The notes under the pieces are model-generated. The model searched no databases. It was given only the letters and a program-made list of their open reading frames with translations, and had not been told where the DNA came from. 10,646 bases of DNA from Oscillospiraceae bacterium. GTDB lineage: Bacteria > Bacillota > Clostridia > Oscillospirales > Acutalibacteraceae. Below are positions 1 to 7,109 of this stretch, piece after piece. How positions within the stretch are numbered: the stretch's first letter is position 1; each line of letters starts with the position of its first letter. Location: contig CADBMQ010000180.1 of assembly GCA_902795765.1 (NCBI GenBank), forward strand, positions 1 through 10,646. The letters run 5' to 3'. The translations under genes and the position numbers were made by a program.

Positions 1-89
1 ATCTCGAATACCTCGAAAAGTTGTCGGTTTGGTACGATATCAAATTGCTCTGCCAAACATTCATCGCAATTTTCAAACACGATGATTAA
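1..89 (+). CDS. C-terminal end of a probable bacterial sugar transferase (partial)
   Basis: Only the last 28 codons are present (frame starting at base 3, TAA at 87-89). The visible peptide contains LEYLEKLSVWYDIKLLCQTF followed by a short basic tail. It resembles the end of polyprenyl-phosphate sugar phosphotransferases (PF02397), where an E-N/K-x-S-x-W-x-D-x-K-x-L block precedes a final hydrophobic stretch and a short tail. Such enzymes load the first sugar phosphate onto undecaprenyl phosphate for capsule or exopolysaccharide synthesis. The catalytic part lies outside the window, so the call rests on this short tail only. A terminator follows 10 bases after the stop, so it is the last gene of a rightward unit. 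Confidence 0.55.
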   Translation, partial: LEYLEKLSVWYDIKLLCQTFIAIFKHDD

Positions 90-99
90 ATTTCAGACA

Positions 100-136
100 A
101 AAAGGAGTAGTCGACTGACTACTCCTTTTATTTTTG
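100..136. terminator. Bidirectional intrinsic terminator between convergent genes
   Basis: A perfect 13-bp stem (100-112 with 117-129) with loop GACT is flanked by a T-rich run on the right (126-136) and by an A run on the left that reads as T on the other strand. It can end both the rightward sugar transferase unit and the leftward operon whose last stop codon is at 143-145. Confidence 0.9.
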
Positions 137-142
137 TGTTGG

Positions 143-1270
143 TTAGAGTTTTGACGAAAAGTCGCTCATAGCCTCGGAAATTTTAATCTGTTGTGGGCAA
201 ACTGCCTCGCAACTCTTACAGGCGATACAAGAAGATGGTTGCTTCTCCTCGTCGATTGTTCCGAGTCGCATCGGCGCAAGGAAACCACCACCTGTGAAAT
301 TATGCTCGTTATACAAGTCGATGAGCATTGGGATATCAAGTCCCTGCGGACAATGGCTGACGCAGTATCTACAAGCCGTACACGGCAGAGTTTTCGCACC
401 TGTCATCTCTTTGCTGATTTTCGCAATCACAGAAATTTCCTTTTCGTTAAGCGGTTTGTTTTCCTTGAAAATTTCGATATTCTCACGCAGTTGCTCGAAG
501 TTCGACATACCCGAAAGCGTCACAACAACATCGGGAATTGTCTGCAAAAATCTGAATGCCCAAGCGACTGTGCTTTCATCGGGGCGAAGTTCACGGAGCA
601 TCGCCGTATGTTTTTCGGAAAGCGATGCGAGCTTGCCACCACGCACAGGCTCCATAACCCAAACGGGAATTCCGTATTCACGCACGAGTTCAACCTTTTC
701 ACGAGCCTGTTGGAACGTCCAATCGAGCCAGTTTATTTGAAGTTGGCAAAACTCCATATCCTTGCCATAGGCTTCAAGGAATTTGCGTATAACATTTAAA
801 TCGCCATGTGCCGAAAAGCCGAGATGACGAATTCTGCCGTTGCGTTTTTGTTCCATTAAATAGTCGTAAATGCGATATTTAGGGTCGAGATACTGCTCGA
901 CATTCATTTCGCAAACATTGTGGAACAAATAAAAATCGAAATAATCGACACCACATTTTTCGAGTTGCTTTTCAAAAATCTCCTCGACTTTATCCATATT
1001 ATTAAGGTCGTAGCCCGGGAATTTACTTGCGAGATAAAACTTATCTCTCGGGTGCTTTTTGAGAGCTTTACCAACTGCGATTTCGGAGTTACCTCCGTGA
1101 TAGCCCCACGCAGTATCATAGTAGTTCACGCCGTTTTCCATTGCGTAATCCACCATTTTTTGAGTTGCCTCTTGGTCGATTTTGCTGTCGTCCCCGTCCA
1201 AAGTGGGCAAACGCATACATCCAAGACTGAGTGCCGACAATTTTATATCTTGAAAATGCTTATAAATCAT
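143..1270 (-). CDS. Aldo/keto reductase with C-terminal double [4Fe-4S] ferredoxin domain
   Basis: 375 aa. The N-terminal 280 residues are an aldo/keto reductase barrel with the catalytic tetrad visible: D52 and Y57 (in NYYDTAWGY), K83 (LASKF) and H117 (FYLFHN). The C-terminal part has two complete ferredoxin motifs, C297-x2-C300-x2-C303-x3-C307-P and C348-x2-C351-x2-C354-x3-C358-P, enough for two [4Fe-4S] clusters. This architecture is common in anaerobic Firmicutes and is taken to be a soluble oxidoreductase coupled to electron transfer. The substrate is unknown. The start at 1270 has GGAGGT five bases upstream; an in-frame upstream start (1300) would put that site inside the gene. Its ATG overlaps the TGA of the kinase gene (ATGA), so translation is probably coupled. 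It is the last gene of the operon. Confidence 0.9.
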   Translation of the reverse strand: MIYKHFQDIKLSALSLGCMRLPTLDGDDSKIDQEATQKMVDYAMENGVNYYDTAWGYHGGNSEIAVGKALKKHPRDKFYLASKFPGYDLNNMDKVEEIFEKQLEKCGVDYFDFYLFHNVCEMNVEQYLDPKYRIYDYLMEQKRNGRIRHLGFSAHGDLNVIRKFLEAYGKDMEFCQLQINWLDWTFQQAREKVELVREYGIPVWVMEPVRGGKLASLSEKHTAMLRELRPDESTVAWAFRFLQTIPDVVVTLSGMSNFEQLRENIEIFKENKPLNEKEISVIAKISKEMTGAKTLPCTACRYCVSHCPQGLDIPMLIDLYNEHNFTGGGFLAPMRLGTIDEEKQPSSCIACKSCEAVCPQQIKISEAMSDFSSKL

Positions 1271-1842
1271 ACTATACCTCCGTCCAAACGCAGTTCGCAT
1301 TTTTCACGCAACTGCATTTTGTTAAAATATCGTTCTTCAAGTGGTATCCACCTATTAAAAAACATTTCCGCCTTTTCGCCGTTTCGAGCCGTAATTCGGG
1401 ACTTTTGCAACTGCTCGTCCACGTCTAAAAAGACGTGTAAATCGTAGTATTTCCACAAATTCGGATGGCAACAATACGAGCCTTCAATTATCACAACTCT
1501 GCCGATTTCGACCTCAACTGCCGACTTCAAGCCAAAAGTCTGACAGTCAAACGGACAATATTTAATCAAATTTTGACTTTTCGAAGGCAGAAGTATTTCC
1601 TCTTCAAACCGCTCTCGGTCGAAGTTGCCACCTGCCTCGTTCAAGCGTTCGGGTGTGCGTTGTTCGGGACGCAAAAAGAAGTCATCTGCGTGGAAAACAG
1701 TCACATCAAAATGCTCTGCGACCGCCTTTGCGAGAGTTGACTTGCCCGACGCACATCTACCGTCAATCCCGACTAAAACAGGCGATTTTTCATTTAGCAG
1801 TCGCTCGATTTCGGCAGTTAATATCAACTCATTGTGCGACAT
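1267..1842 (-). CDS. Uridine-kinase-like P-loop kinase
   Basis: 191 aa, close to the usual length of the uridine kinase/phosphoribulokinase-like family. Walker A is G28-RCAS-G33-K34-S35, preceded by a hydrophobic strand (PVLVGID). The HADDFFLRPEQR segment (51-62) carries the acidic pair normally near the phosphate acceptor site. An IIEGSY strand and a YDLHVFLDVD strand are further family marks, followed by a lid-like R-x2-ARNG region and WIPLEE. Members phosphorylate nucleosides or other small hydroxylated molecules with ATP or GTP; the substrate here cannot be read from sequence. The start at 1842 has AAAGG nine bases upstream and overlaps the end of the ECF S-component gene by 14 bases. Adjacency to a vitamin/nucleoside-type importer suggests that it traps what that importer brings in (inference). 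Confidence 0.85.
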   Translation of the reverse strand: MSHNELILTAEIERLLNEKSPVLVGIDGRCASGKSTLAKAVAEHFDVTVFHADDFFLRPEQRTPERLNEAGGNFDRERFEEEILLPSKSQNLIKYCPFDCQTFGLKSAVEVEIGRVVIIEGSYCCHPNLWKYYDLHVFLDVDEQLQKSRITARNGEKAEMFFNRWIPLEERYFNKMQLREKCELRLDGGIV

Positions 1843-2398
1843 TTTCCGTTGCCTTTCTACTGCCCTTTCTAAACGGCACAAGATGGGTGCGGTCGAGAGC
1901 GAGCATCACAGACGGAATGAGTATAAGTTGCAAAATAATGCCTGGAATTGCGTTTGTGAACGCACCTGCGAGAAATGCCATAAATGTGAATCCGTTTTCA
2001 CCGACTCCGAGCATAATTGTCATAGCGATACCCCAGACAACTCTACCACCGAGCATTGCGATAACAAGGCAACGATAGAGCGAACGGATGCACTGCCAAC
2101 GAGCGTGGGAAAACAGAAAACCTGCCAAAAATCCGTATGCCATAAGTTCAAAAGCCATAGCAGTTGCAGTTGGGAAAAGCGGAGGCATACCGAAAATTGC
2201 CGAGCGCAAAAACGGCAACACAAATCCGACCACCGCACCATACTGCCAACCGCAGATAAGTCCGCAGAGCAGAACAGGTATGTGCATCGGCAACAACATA
2301 TTGCCGATTTGCTGAATTTGCCCTGTCAGCAACGGCAAAACAAGTCCGAGTGCCATAAACAGAGCTGAAAATGTGAGATTTGTCAAAGCTTTCTTCAT
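1829..2398 (-). CDS. ECF transporter S component (substrate-binding membrane subunit)
   Basis: 189 aa, very hydrophobic, with about five to six membrane segments. TM1 has the A12-x3-A16 motif (SALFMALGL) typical of S components, which contact the EcfT coupling subunit. MLLPMHIPVLLCG and the segment with FGMPPLFPTA are typical of the PF12822-like group of energy-coupling-factor S components. No EcfA or EcfT gene is in the window, so this is probably a group II system using a shared energizing module encoded elsewhere. Known substrates of the family include vitamins, their precursors and nucleobase-type compounds; the ligand here is unknown. The start at 2398 has AAAGGGG nine bases upstream; a TTG three codons earlier directly abuts that site and is rejected. 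The gene begins 30 bases after the GH20 stop and overlaps the kinase start. Confidence 0.85.
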   Translation of the reverse strand: MKKALTNLTFSALFMALGLVLPLLTGQIQQIGNMLLPMHIPVLLCGLICGWQYGAVVGFVLPFLRSAIFGMPPLFPTATAMAFELMAYGFLAGFLFSHARWQCIRSLYRCLVIAMLGGRVVWGIAMTIMLGVGENGFTFMAFLAGAFTNAIPGIILQLILIPSVMLALDRTHLVPFRKGSRKATENVAQ

Positions 2399-2428
2399 AC
2401 AAAACAACCCCTTTAAAGGTAAAAAATA

Positions 2429-4015
2429 CTAATACAACTCATGTGTCACGACATTTGCAGTAGTATATTTCGCCCAACTGTATCCTGTTTTTGCAGGCAC
2501 GAGTTCAGCTTCAAGTTCGTCTATAATGTCAATTTCACCGCCGAGCCACTCCGAAATTCGCTTTTTGCAAGCCTTAATTCGTTGAATAAGACCACCAACA
2601 CGAATATCCTGAACGTCAAATCCAAACGGCTTGTTATCTGTCAGCCACATTTTTTCATAACTATCATGGAAAACCTCGATTCGTTCAATCAAATCGGGAA
2701 TATCCTTATTTATAATGGTTTCGAGTGTTTCTCGGTCGCCCGATTTATATGCATTGCGAATGCGAACACCCATATCGCACTTCACACTCAAAACATCGCA
2801 AAGTTTTGCGACTGCATCGAAAATATAACCAAAATCGCCACGCTCGGTAACTGAATTATACTCGTCACGCAAACTGCCGTAAAACTCGTTATCTTCTGCC
2901 GTGCAACGGAAGTCGTTGAGACCGCACAAAAGGTCGTTGTAGAACAGATAAATCGCAGGGTCGCAATCGTGCTCATTACGAGCCGCACTCGGCTTATCAA
3001 GTGCCGACATTTGGTCGTAATCAACGTGGAACAGTTTATAAAATCCTTCTTTTATCGCAGTTTCATCGTTGTTGCCGTGATACATCTGTGCGATATTATA
3101 AAGACACGGCAAAAGCGCAAAGTTGGAACATTCTCCACCGTCATCTCCCCACATTGTGACGATAATCTCGTCAACTCCCTTATCACGGCAAGCACGCAGA
3201 GCAGGTGTCATAAAATAGGTGCTGAGTCCGTTGTGAGGTGCGATACCTCGCCAACTCCAAGCCGCACCTGCAAAAATGGTTGGTGCACCGAGTTTTTTAT
3301 GTGCGTCAATCATACCTGCATAGTGGTCATAATCTGCGCTGTAGTAGTCCCAATAAACGAGTTCAACTTCGTCATTCATAGTGTGATTCGGAGTTTTACC
3401 GATAATCTTTTCGAGTTGGGTATATTTCGTGCCGTATGCGTGAGTTATCATCATATCGCTCCACATCATCGGCTTGAAACCATAAGATTTGACAATTTCG
3501 CAAACTTTATTAAGATGCGACTGCATAAGTGCAAATCGGTCGGTCGGCATTCCGTGTATGTAAGCATACTTGCCAAATCCGACATTGTGAGCCTCGTCCA
3601 TTCCAATATGTATTCTGCGAGAGCGAAAACACTCGGCACAAGTTTTTATGATTTTCTCAATGAGTTCGTATGTTTTCGGCTCGTCAATCAGCAAAATATC
3701 GTCGCAGTCACGAACGCTCCCATACTCCGACCACTTGAAAATGCAATTGAGATGAGCAAGTGTCTGCACACAGGGTATCAGTTCAATTCCTATCGAATTG
3801 CAGTAGTCATCAATATCTTTGAGTTCGTCCTTTGTATACCGACCGCGCATATAGCCAAACAACGGCTCGCCATCAAGTTCAAATGTATCCTCTGTATAGA
3901 GCATAAGCGAGTTATATCCCATTTTTGCAAGACAATCCGCAAACCTTTTGACAGCACTCGGTTTCATAACCGAATTTCGTGAACAATCGACCATAACACT
4001 CAACATACCACTCAT
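2429..4015 (-). CDS. Glycoside hydrolase family 20, cytoplasmic beta-N-acetylhexosaminidase
   Basis: 528 aa. An (beta/alpha)8-type catalytic domain begins near residue 20. The family signature is seen at 135-146 (IHIGMDEAHNVG), where D140-E141 is the Asp-Glu pair used in substrate-assisted catalysis by GH20 enzymes. Other family-like segments are the PCVQTLAHL strand (81-89), the KPMMWSDMM strand and a later VYWDYYS strand. It lacks the N-terminal non-catalytic domain of large secreted hexosaminidases and resembles the compact GH20C-type exo-enzymes that release terminal GlcNAc or GalNAc. No signal peptide or anchor is seen, so it should act on imported glycans or glycoconjugates inside the cell. 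The start at 4015 has GGAGGT four bases upstream; an in-frame TTG farther out would place that site inside the gene. It is the first gene of the operon. Confidence 0.87.
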   Translation of the reverse strand: MSGMLSVMVDCSRNSVMKPSAVKRFADCLAKMGYNSLMLYTEDTFELDGEPLFGYMRGRYTKDELKDIDDYCNSIGIELIPCVQTLAHLNCIFKWSEYGSVRDCDDILLIDEPKTYELIEKIIKTCAECFRSRRIHIGMDEAHNVGFGKYAYIHGMPTDRFALMQSHLNKVCEIVKSYGFKPMMWSDMMITHAYGTKYTQLEKIIGKTPNHTMNDEVELVYWDYYSADYDHYAGMIDAHKKLGAPTIFAGAAWSWRGIAPHNGLSTYFMTPALRACRDKGVDEIIVTMWGDDGGECSNFALLPCLYNIAQMYHGNNDETAIKEGFYKLFHVDYDQMSALDKPSAARNEHDCDPAIYLFYNDLLCGLNDFRCTAEDNEFYGSLRDEYNSVTERGDFGYIFDAVAKLCDVLSVKCDMGVRIRNAYKSGDRETLETIINKDIPDLIERIEVFHDSYEKMWLTDNKPFGFDVQDIRVGGLIQRIKACKKRISEWLGGEIDIIDELEAELVPAKTGYSWAKYTTANVVTHELY

Positions 4016-4045
4016 ATATACCTCCGAAAAAGCCAATTTTCTTTG

Positions 4046-4074
4046 ATTATATCACGCAAATAATATATTTGCAA
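4046..4074 (-). promoter_or_regulatory. Sigma-A promoter of the GH20 operon
   Basis: On the minus strand, -35 TTGCAA (4074-4069) and -10 TATAAT (4051-4046) are separated by 17 bases, and a TG one base before the -10 makes it an extended -10 promoter. Expected transcription start is near 4039, giving a leader of only about 24 bases, too short for a riboswitch. Confidence 0.75.
4056..4072. promoter_or_regulatory. Perfect 17-nt palindrome inside the GH20 promoter, candidate operator
   Basis: GCAAATA-ata-TATTTGC has 7-bp perfect arms around a 3-base centre and lies exactly between the -35 and -10 boxes of the GH20 promoter. A protein bound there would block RNA polymerase, so it fits a repressor site for hexosamine or nutrient control. 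The regulator is not in the window. The region is AT-rich, so chance symmetry is possible. Confidence 0.5.
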
Positions 4075-4114
4075 TTGTAATTTTCTCCAAAAAAAGTTGC
4101 GTTTTCTTGTACTA

Positions 4115-4133
4115 AGTATTTATTATCAATACT
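4115..4133. promoter_or_regulatory. Weak inverted repeat between the two divergent promoters
   Basis: AGTATT-N7-AATACT lies in the AT-rich intergenic region, about 40 bases upstream of the GH20 -35 box and 47 bases upstream of the rpmH -35 box. It could be a second regulator site, but the short arms in AT-rich DNA make this only a possibility. Confidence 0.2.
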
Positions 4134-4179
4134 ACATATTGTTGTGCGTAAAAAAATAATAAAGATTTTAAAAAAATGA

Positions 4180-4208
4180 TTGACGAAACGGGGTAAATAG
4201 TGTATAAT
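4180..4208 (+). promoter_or_regulatory. Strong sigma-A promoter for rpmH-rnpA-yidD-yidC-jag
   Basis: TTGACG (4180-4185), a 17-base spacer and a perfect TATAAT (4203-4208). Expected start is near 4215, giving a leader of roughly 88 bases before rpmH. No other promoter or terminator is evident until after jag, so the five genes probably form one transcript. Confidence 0.85.
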
Positions 4209-4302
4209 TCTATTGTCTATGCAAACTTTTTGCAAACTTGTATGCAGTATAAAGTCTACGGCTTTTACGAATACACATAATAAAATGGAAGGTGAATGAA
4301 AA

Positions 4303-4437
4303 ATGTTAAGAACTTATCAGCCGAAAAAACTCCATCGTAAGAAGGTACACGGTTTCAGAAAGCGTATGTCAGACGCTAACGGAAGAAAGGTTCTCGCACG
4401 CAGACGTGCAAAGGGCAGAGCTCGTCTTACCCACTAA
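4303..4437 (+). CDS. rpmH: 50S ribosomal protein L34
   Basis: 44 aa, the usual length. The sequence starts [20 protein letters not shown] and continues with the family block [19 protein letters not shown], ending in RLTH. L34 is a small, highly basic protein of the large ribosomal subunit, buried in 23S rRNA. AAGGTG lies eight bases upstream of the ATG. First gene of the cluster, with a strong promoter as expected for a ribosomal protein. rnpA begins five bases after its stop. Confidence 0.97.
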   Translation: MLRTYQPKKLHRKKVHGFRKRMSDANGRKVLARRRAKGRARLTH

Positions 4438-4442
4438 TCAAA

Positions 4443-4814
4443 ATGAGAGCGTTCTCTTCGCTTAATCTCAACAAAGATTTTCGCCGTGCTTATTATCACG
4501 GCAAATCGTTTGTAACTCCGTCTGTTGTGGTTTATTTTTCAAAAAATCGTGAAAACACTTGCAGAATGGGGATTACAACAAGCAAAAAAATCGGTTGTGC
4601 TGTTCGGCGCAATCGTGCCCGCCGTGTCATCAGAGCGGCGTTTGACGAGTTGTATCGCAACGAAAAAGTCATAGAAGGGCTAAAAGGTAAGGATGTTGTG
4701 ATTGTCGCTCGGACAAGAGCAACCAATGTTAAAAGTACGGTGGTTTTGGAGCATTTATCCGATGCTTTCGCAAGTTATGGGCTACTCCCGAAAAGTCAGC
4801 CCGAATGCGACTGA
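4443..4814 (+). CDS. rnpA: Ribonuclease P protein component
   Basis: 123 aa, usual length 110-125. The RNR signature is seen as [14 protein letters not shown] near residues 53-66, preceded by the GITTSKKIG strand that packs against it, and followed by the acidic helix and the DVVIVAR strand. The protein binds the catalytic RNase P RNA and helps recognise the 5' leader of precursor tRNAs. No clear ribosome site precedes the ATG and the gap to rpmH is only five bases, so translation is likely coupled to rpmH. This may tune the ratio of a little-needed protein to abundant L34. The rnpB RNA is not in the window. Confidence 0.95.
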   Translation: MRAFSSLNLNKDFRRAYYHGKSFVTPSVVVYFSKNRENTCRMGITTSKKIGCAVRRNRARRVIRAAFDELYRNEKVIEGLKGKDVVIVARTRATNVKSTVVLEHLSDAFASYGLLPKSQPECD

Positions 4815-4830
4815 CGAAAGGGGCAGTTTT

Positions 4831-5061
4831 ATGAAATATCTGCTCATATTTTTCGTTAAAATCTACCGCAAAATCATTTCGCCATTGAAACTGCCGTGTT
4901 GTCGGTTCACTCCGACTTGCTCGCAGTACGCTATTGACGCATTGCGAGTTCACGGTGCTATCAAAGGCAGTTGGCTCGCAATTAAGCGAATTTGCAGGTG
5001 CAATCCGTTTTGCGATGGCGGTTACGACCCTGTTCCCGAACCAAAAAAACGTGTGCGCTGA
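4831..5061 (+). CDS. yidD: Membrane protein insertion efficiency factor
   Basis: 76 aa, typical for the family. It begins with an amphipathic or membrane-associated helix ([19 protein letters not shown]) and carries the conserved cysteine blocks [12 protein letters not shown] and [15 protein letters not shown]. YidD sits at the inner face of the membrane near YidC and Sec and aids insertion of membrane proteins. The start at 4831 has AAAGGGG six bases upstream; the same frame stays open upstream over the end of rnpA, but nothing there resembles YidD. Gap to rnpA is 16 bases and to yidC 37 bases. Confidence 0.95.
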   Translation: MKYLLIFFVKIYRKIISPLKLPCCRFTPTCSQYAIDALRVHGAIKGSWLAIKRICRCNPFCDGGYDPVPEPKKRVR

Positions 5062-5098
5062 CGCATAAATTCAGCCCTTTTAGTGAAAGGAAATTTGT

Positions 5099-5944
5099 AT
5101 GCAATATTTGGCTATCCCATTTGTTTGGGTACTTGAACAACTTAATAAACTTTTCGACCAATATGCGGTTACCATCCTCGTCTTTACGATTCTCGTAAAC
5201 CTCTGCTTTATTCCGCTTACAATCAAGCAGCAGAAATCTACCGCAAAACAGGCTAAATTGCGTCCGAAATTGGAGGCACTCAAAGCAAAATGTGGCGACG
5301 ACAAAATGAAGTTCCAACAAGCACAGCAGGAACTTTATCAACGTGAAAATGTTAGTATGATGGGCGGATGCCTCCCGATGATTATCCGTATGGTTCTTCT
5401 TATGGGTGTGTATGCCGCAATTCGTTCGATGATTTTCGCTCAGGACTCTGCCGGAAACATCACTATGAACATCAAACCTGCTATCGCAGGTAGCCCGGCT
5501 TACAGCTTATTCGGACTTGATTTGTCGCAAACTCCCCAGTTTTCGACCGACTTTGCCAAGGTTTTCAGCTCGGGCGAATGGCTTCTTTGGCTCATCCCGA
5601 TTTTGTCGGGTGTTGCAGCCCTCGTTTCTTCAATGATTTCGATGGCTCAACAAAAACACACCAACCCGCAAGCAGCAGAAATGGGTGGCGGAATGAAGGG
5701 TATGATGCTTATTATGCCTTTGTTCTCTATTTGGATTGCATTTAGCGTACCTGCTGCCGTTGGTCTTTATTGGATTTATTCAAACCTCGTAAATATGATA
5801 ATTATGCTCGTTGTCAATGCTATCTACTCTCCCGCAAAAATCGTTGCAAAAGATACGGTTGTTGGCGGTTTCAAACGCAGACAAGCTGAGCGTGCTAAAA
5901 TGGCTGCCACAAAGAGCAGCAACGATAACGCAACCGAAGCATAA
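5099..5944 (+). CDS. yidC: YidC/Oxa1/SpoIIIJ membrane protein insertase
   Basis: 281 aa, the short single-membrane form without the large E. coli periplasmic domain. TM1 (about 24-40) is followed by PLTIKQQKS and a charged cytoplasmic helical hairpin (about 44-85). TM2 begins at GGCLPM (89-94), and later segments include a WLLWLIPILSG segment and MLIMPLFSIWIAF. The basic tail can bind ribosomes. Inserts small membrane proteins alone or with SecYEG. No lipobox cysteine or clear signal peptide is present, unlike Bacillus SpoIIIJ. The usual groove arginine in TM1 appears to be Asn34, while an arginine (R97) stands in TM2 where Gln is common. Start at 5099 with AAAGGA upstream. Confidence 0.95.
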   Translation: MQYLAIPFVWVLEQLNKLFDQYAVTILVFTILVNLCFIPLTIKQQKSTAKQAKLRPKLEALKAKCGDDKMKFQQAQQELYQRENVSMMGGCLPMIIRMVLLMGVYAAIRSMIFAQDSAGNITMNIKPAIAGSPAYSLFGLDLSQTPQFSTDFAKVFSSGEWLLWLIPILSGVAALVSSMISMAQQKHTNPQAAEMGGGMKGMMLIMPLFSIWIAFSVPAAVGLYWIYSNLVNMIIMLVVNAIYSPAKIVAKDTVVGGFKRRQAERAKMAATKSSNDNATEA

Positions 5945-5977
5945 AATCCAAACGGTCTGCGTGAAAGGATGACTATA

Positions 5978-6958
5978 ATGGTTAAACAAGCTACCGGCAC
6001 CGGCAAGACAGTCGAAGAGGCTATGGAAGCCGCTAAGACTATGCTTGGCATCAAAGATGGTGACGATTTTGAAATAATAGAAACGGTTCAACCGCAGAAA
6101 AAGACTTTCGGTCTTTTTGGTGGTAGTCCCGCAAAGGTTACTCTTGCTTTCGGTAAAGAGGACGAGCCTGTTGAGGAAAAGCCTCGCCGTCCGCTTCCTA
6201 AAAAAGAGAAAACCGAAAAGAAGCCTGAAAAGAAAGCAGAAAAACCTGTTGAAACTAAGGCTGAACCTGTTGTATCTGTTAAAACAACAGACGATGAGAA
6301 AACTGCTATCGAAAACGGCAGTGAGGAATACAAGGGCATCGAAGAAACTGTCAACTATCTCGTTGCAGTTCTCGAAAAAATGGGTGTCAACGAAATTGAA
6401 ACCAAAGTTTTCAAAACTGTTGACGGCTATGAAATCGCTTTCGATGGCAAAGGACTCGGCGTTGCAATCGGCAGAAAGGGCGATACCCTTGATTCGCTCC
6501 AACATCTCTGCTCACTCGTTGCGAACCACGAGCACAAGGACTATATCCGTGTTACACTCAATCCGGGTGGATATCGTGAAAAACGTCGCAGCACATTGAT
6601 TGATCAGGCAGTTAAATATGCTAACAAGGCTAAGGAAAAGGAAGTTAACTACACTCTCGAACCGATGAACGCATACGAACGCAGAATTGTTCATAATGCA
6701 GTTCAGACCGTTGAAGGTGTGCTTTCTTGGTCGATTGGCGAAGGCGACAATCGTAGAGTTGTCATCGGCACATCAAAAGATAATCGCACTTTGCGTTCAT
6801 CAAACCGCTCGAATGACCGTAGAAACGGCAGAGGCGGTCGTGGCGGCAGAGGTGGCCGTGGTGGCAATCGTGAGCGTCGTCCGTCTTATGACCAGACTCC
6901 CACAAGAGAACCTCGTAAGGACTCGGATTCACTTCCGCTTTACGGAATAATTAAATAA
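5978..6958 (+). CDS. jag: Jag/KhpB RNA-binding protein (Jag-N, KH, R3H) with an RGG tail
   Basis: 326 aa. Order: Jag-N domain (about 1-58, ending in KKTFGLFGGSPAKVTL), a long Lys/Glu/Pro-rich linker (about 60-118), a KH domain with the G165-R-K-G168 loop in AIGRKGDTLDSLQHL, then an R3H domain with R235-x3-H239 (ERRIVH). After the R3H comes an extra basic tail with four tandem RGG units (285-296) and a low-complexity end. The family (KhpB/EloR) binds RNA with KhpA and in some Firmicutes controls cell elongation; a role here is by homology. Start at 5978 has AAAGGA eight bases upstream, while an ATG at 5969 overlaps that site. Last gene of the cluster; a terminator follows 15 bases after the stop. 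Confidence 0.92.
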   Translation: MVKQATGTGKTVEEAMEAAKTMLGIKDGDDFEIIETVQPQKKTFGLFGGSPAKVTLAFGKEDEPVEEKPRRPLPKKEKTEKKPEKKAEKPVETKAEPVVSVKTTDDEKTAIENGSEEYKGIEETVNYLVAVLEKMGVNEIETKVFKTVDGYEIAFDGKGLGVAIGRKGDTLDSLQHLCSLVANHEHKDYIRVTLNPGGYREKRRSTLIDQAVKYANKAKEKEVNYTLEPMNAYERRIVHNAVQTVEGVLSWSIGEGDNRRVVIGTSKDNRTLRSSNRSNDRRNGRGGRGGRGGRGGNRERRPSYDQTPTREPRKDSDSLPLYGIIK

Positions 6959-6973
6959 TTTATTCTCTGATTT

Positions 6974-7007
6974 AAAAAGCACTCTTTGTGAGTGCTTTTT
7001 ATTTTTT
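6974..7007 (+). terminator. Intrinsic terminator after jag
   Basis: Perfect 11-bp stem, AAAAAGCACTC (6974-6984) with GAGTGCTTTTT (6990-7000), 5-base loop, then A and a T run to 7007. It separates the rpmH-jag cluster from secA. Confidence 0.93.
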
Positions 7008-7038
7008 GTTATAAAACTGTGAACTCTCAAAAAAAGAC

Positions 7039-7067
7039 TTTATTTTTTTGCCGTTTTATGCTATAAT
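7039..7067 (+). promoter_or_regulatory. Extended -10 promoter for secA
   Basis: TGcTATAAT (TG at 7059-7060, -10 at 7062-7067) is a perfect extended -10. The -35 position (7039-7044, TTTATT) is poor, as is usual when the extended -10 is present. Expected start is near 7074, about 36 bases before the secA ATG. Confidence 0.7.
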
Positions 7068-7109
7068 TAAAATGATTTCAAATACTCAACCGAAATGAGG
7101 TTTTATACT

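Noticed and set aside
1625..2368. Open frame of 247 codons on the + strand opposite the ECF and kinase genes
   Set aside because: Cys/His/Lys-rich nonsense-like translation antisense to two recognisable genes, with no start signals.
2399..2428. Riboswitch ahead of the ECF transporter gene
   Set aside because: Only 30 bases separate it from the GH20 stop, and the operon leader itself is about 24 bases. There is no room for an aptamer.
2969..3982. Long open frame (337 codons) on the + strand opposite the GH20 gene
   Set aside because: It is antisense to a well-supported enzyme, has no ribosome site or recognisable domain, and its composition (many H, C, I, S runs) is that of a mirror frame.
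4075..4302. Replication origin or DnaA boxes near rpmH
   Set aside because: rpmH often neighbours oriC, but I find no TTATCCACA-like cluster in this interval or elsewhere in the window.
5780..6505. Open frame of 241 codons on the - strand across yidC and jag
   Set aside because: Antisense to two conserved genes; Phe/Ser/Asn-rich translation without any family resemblance.
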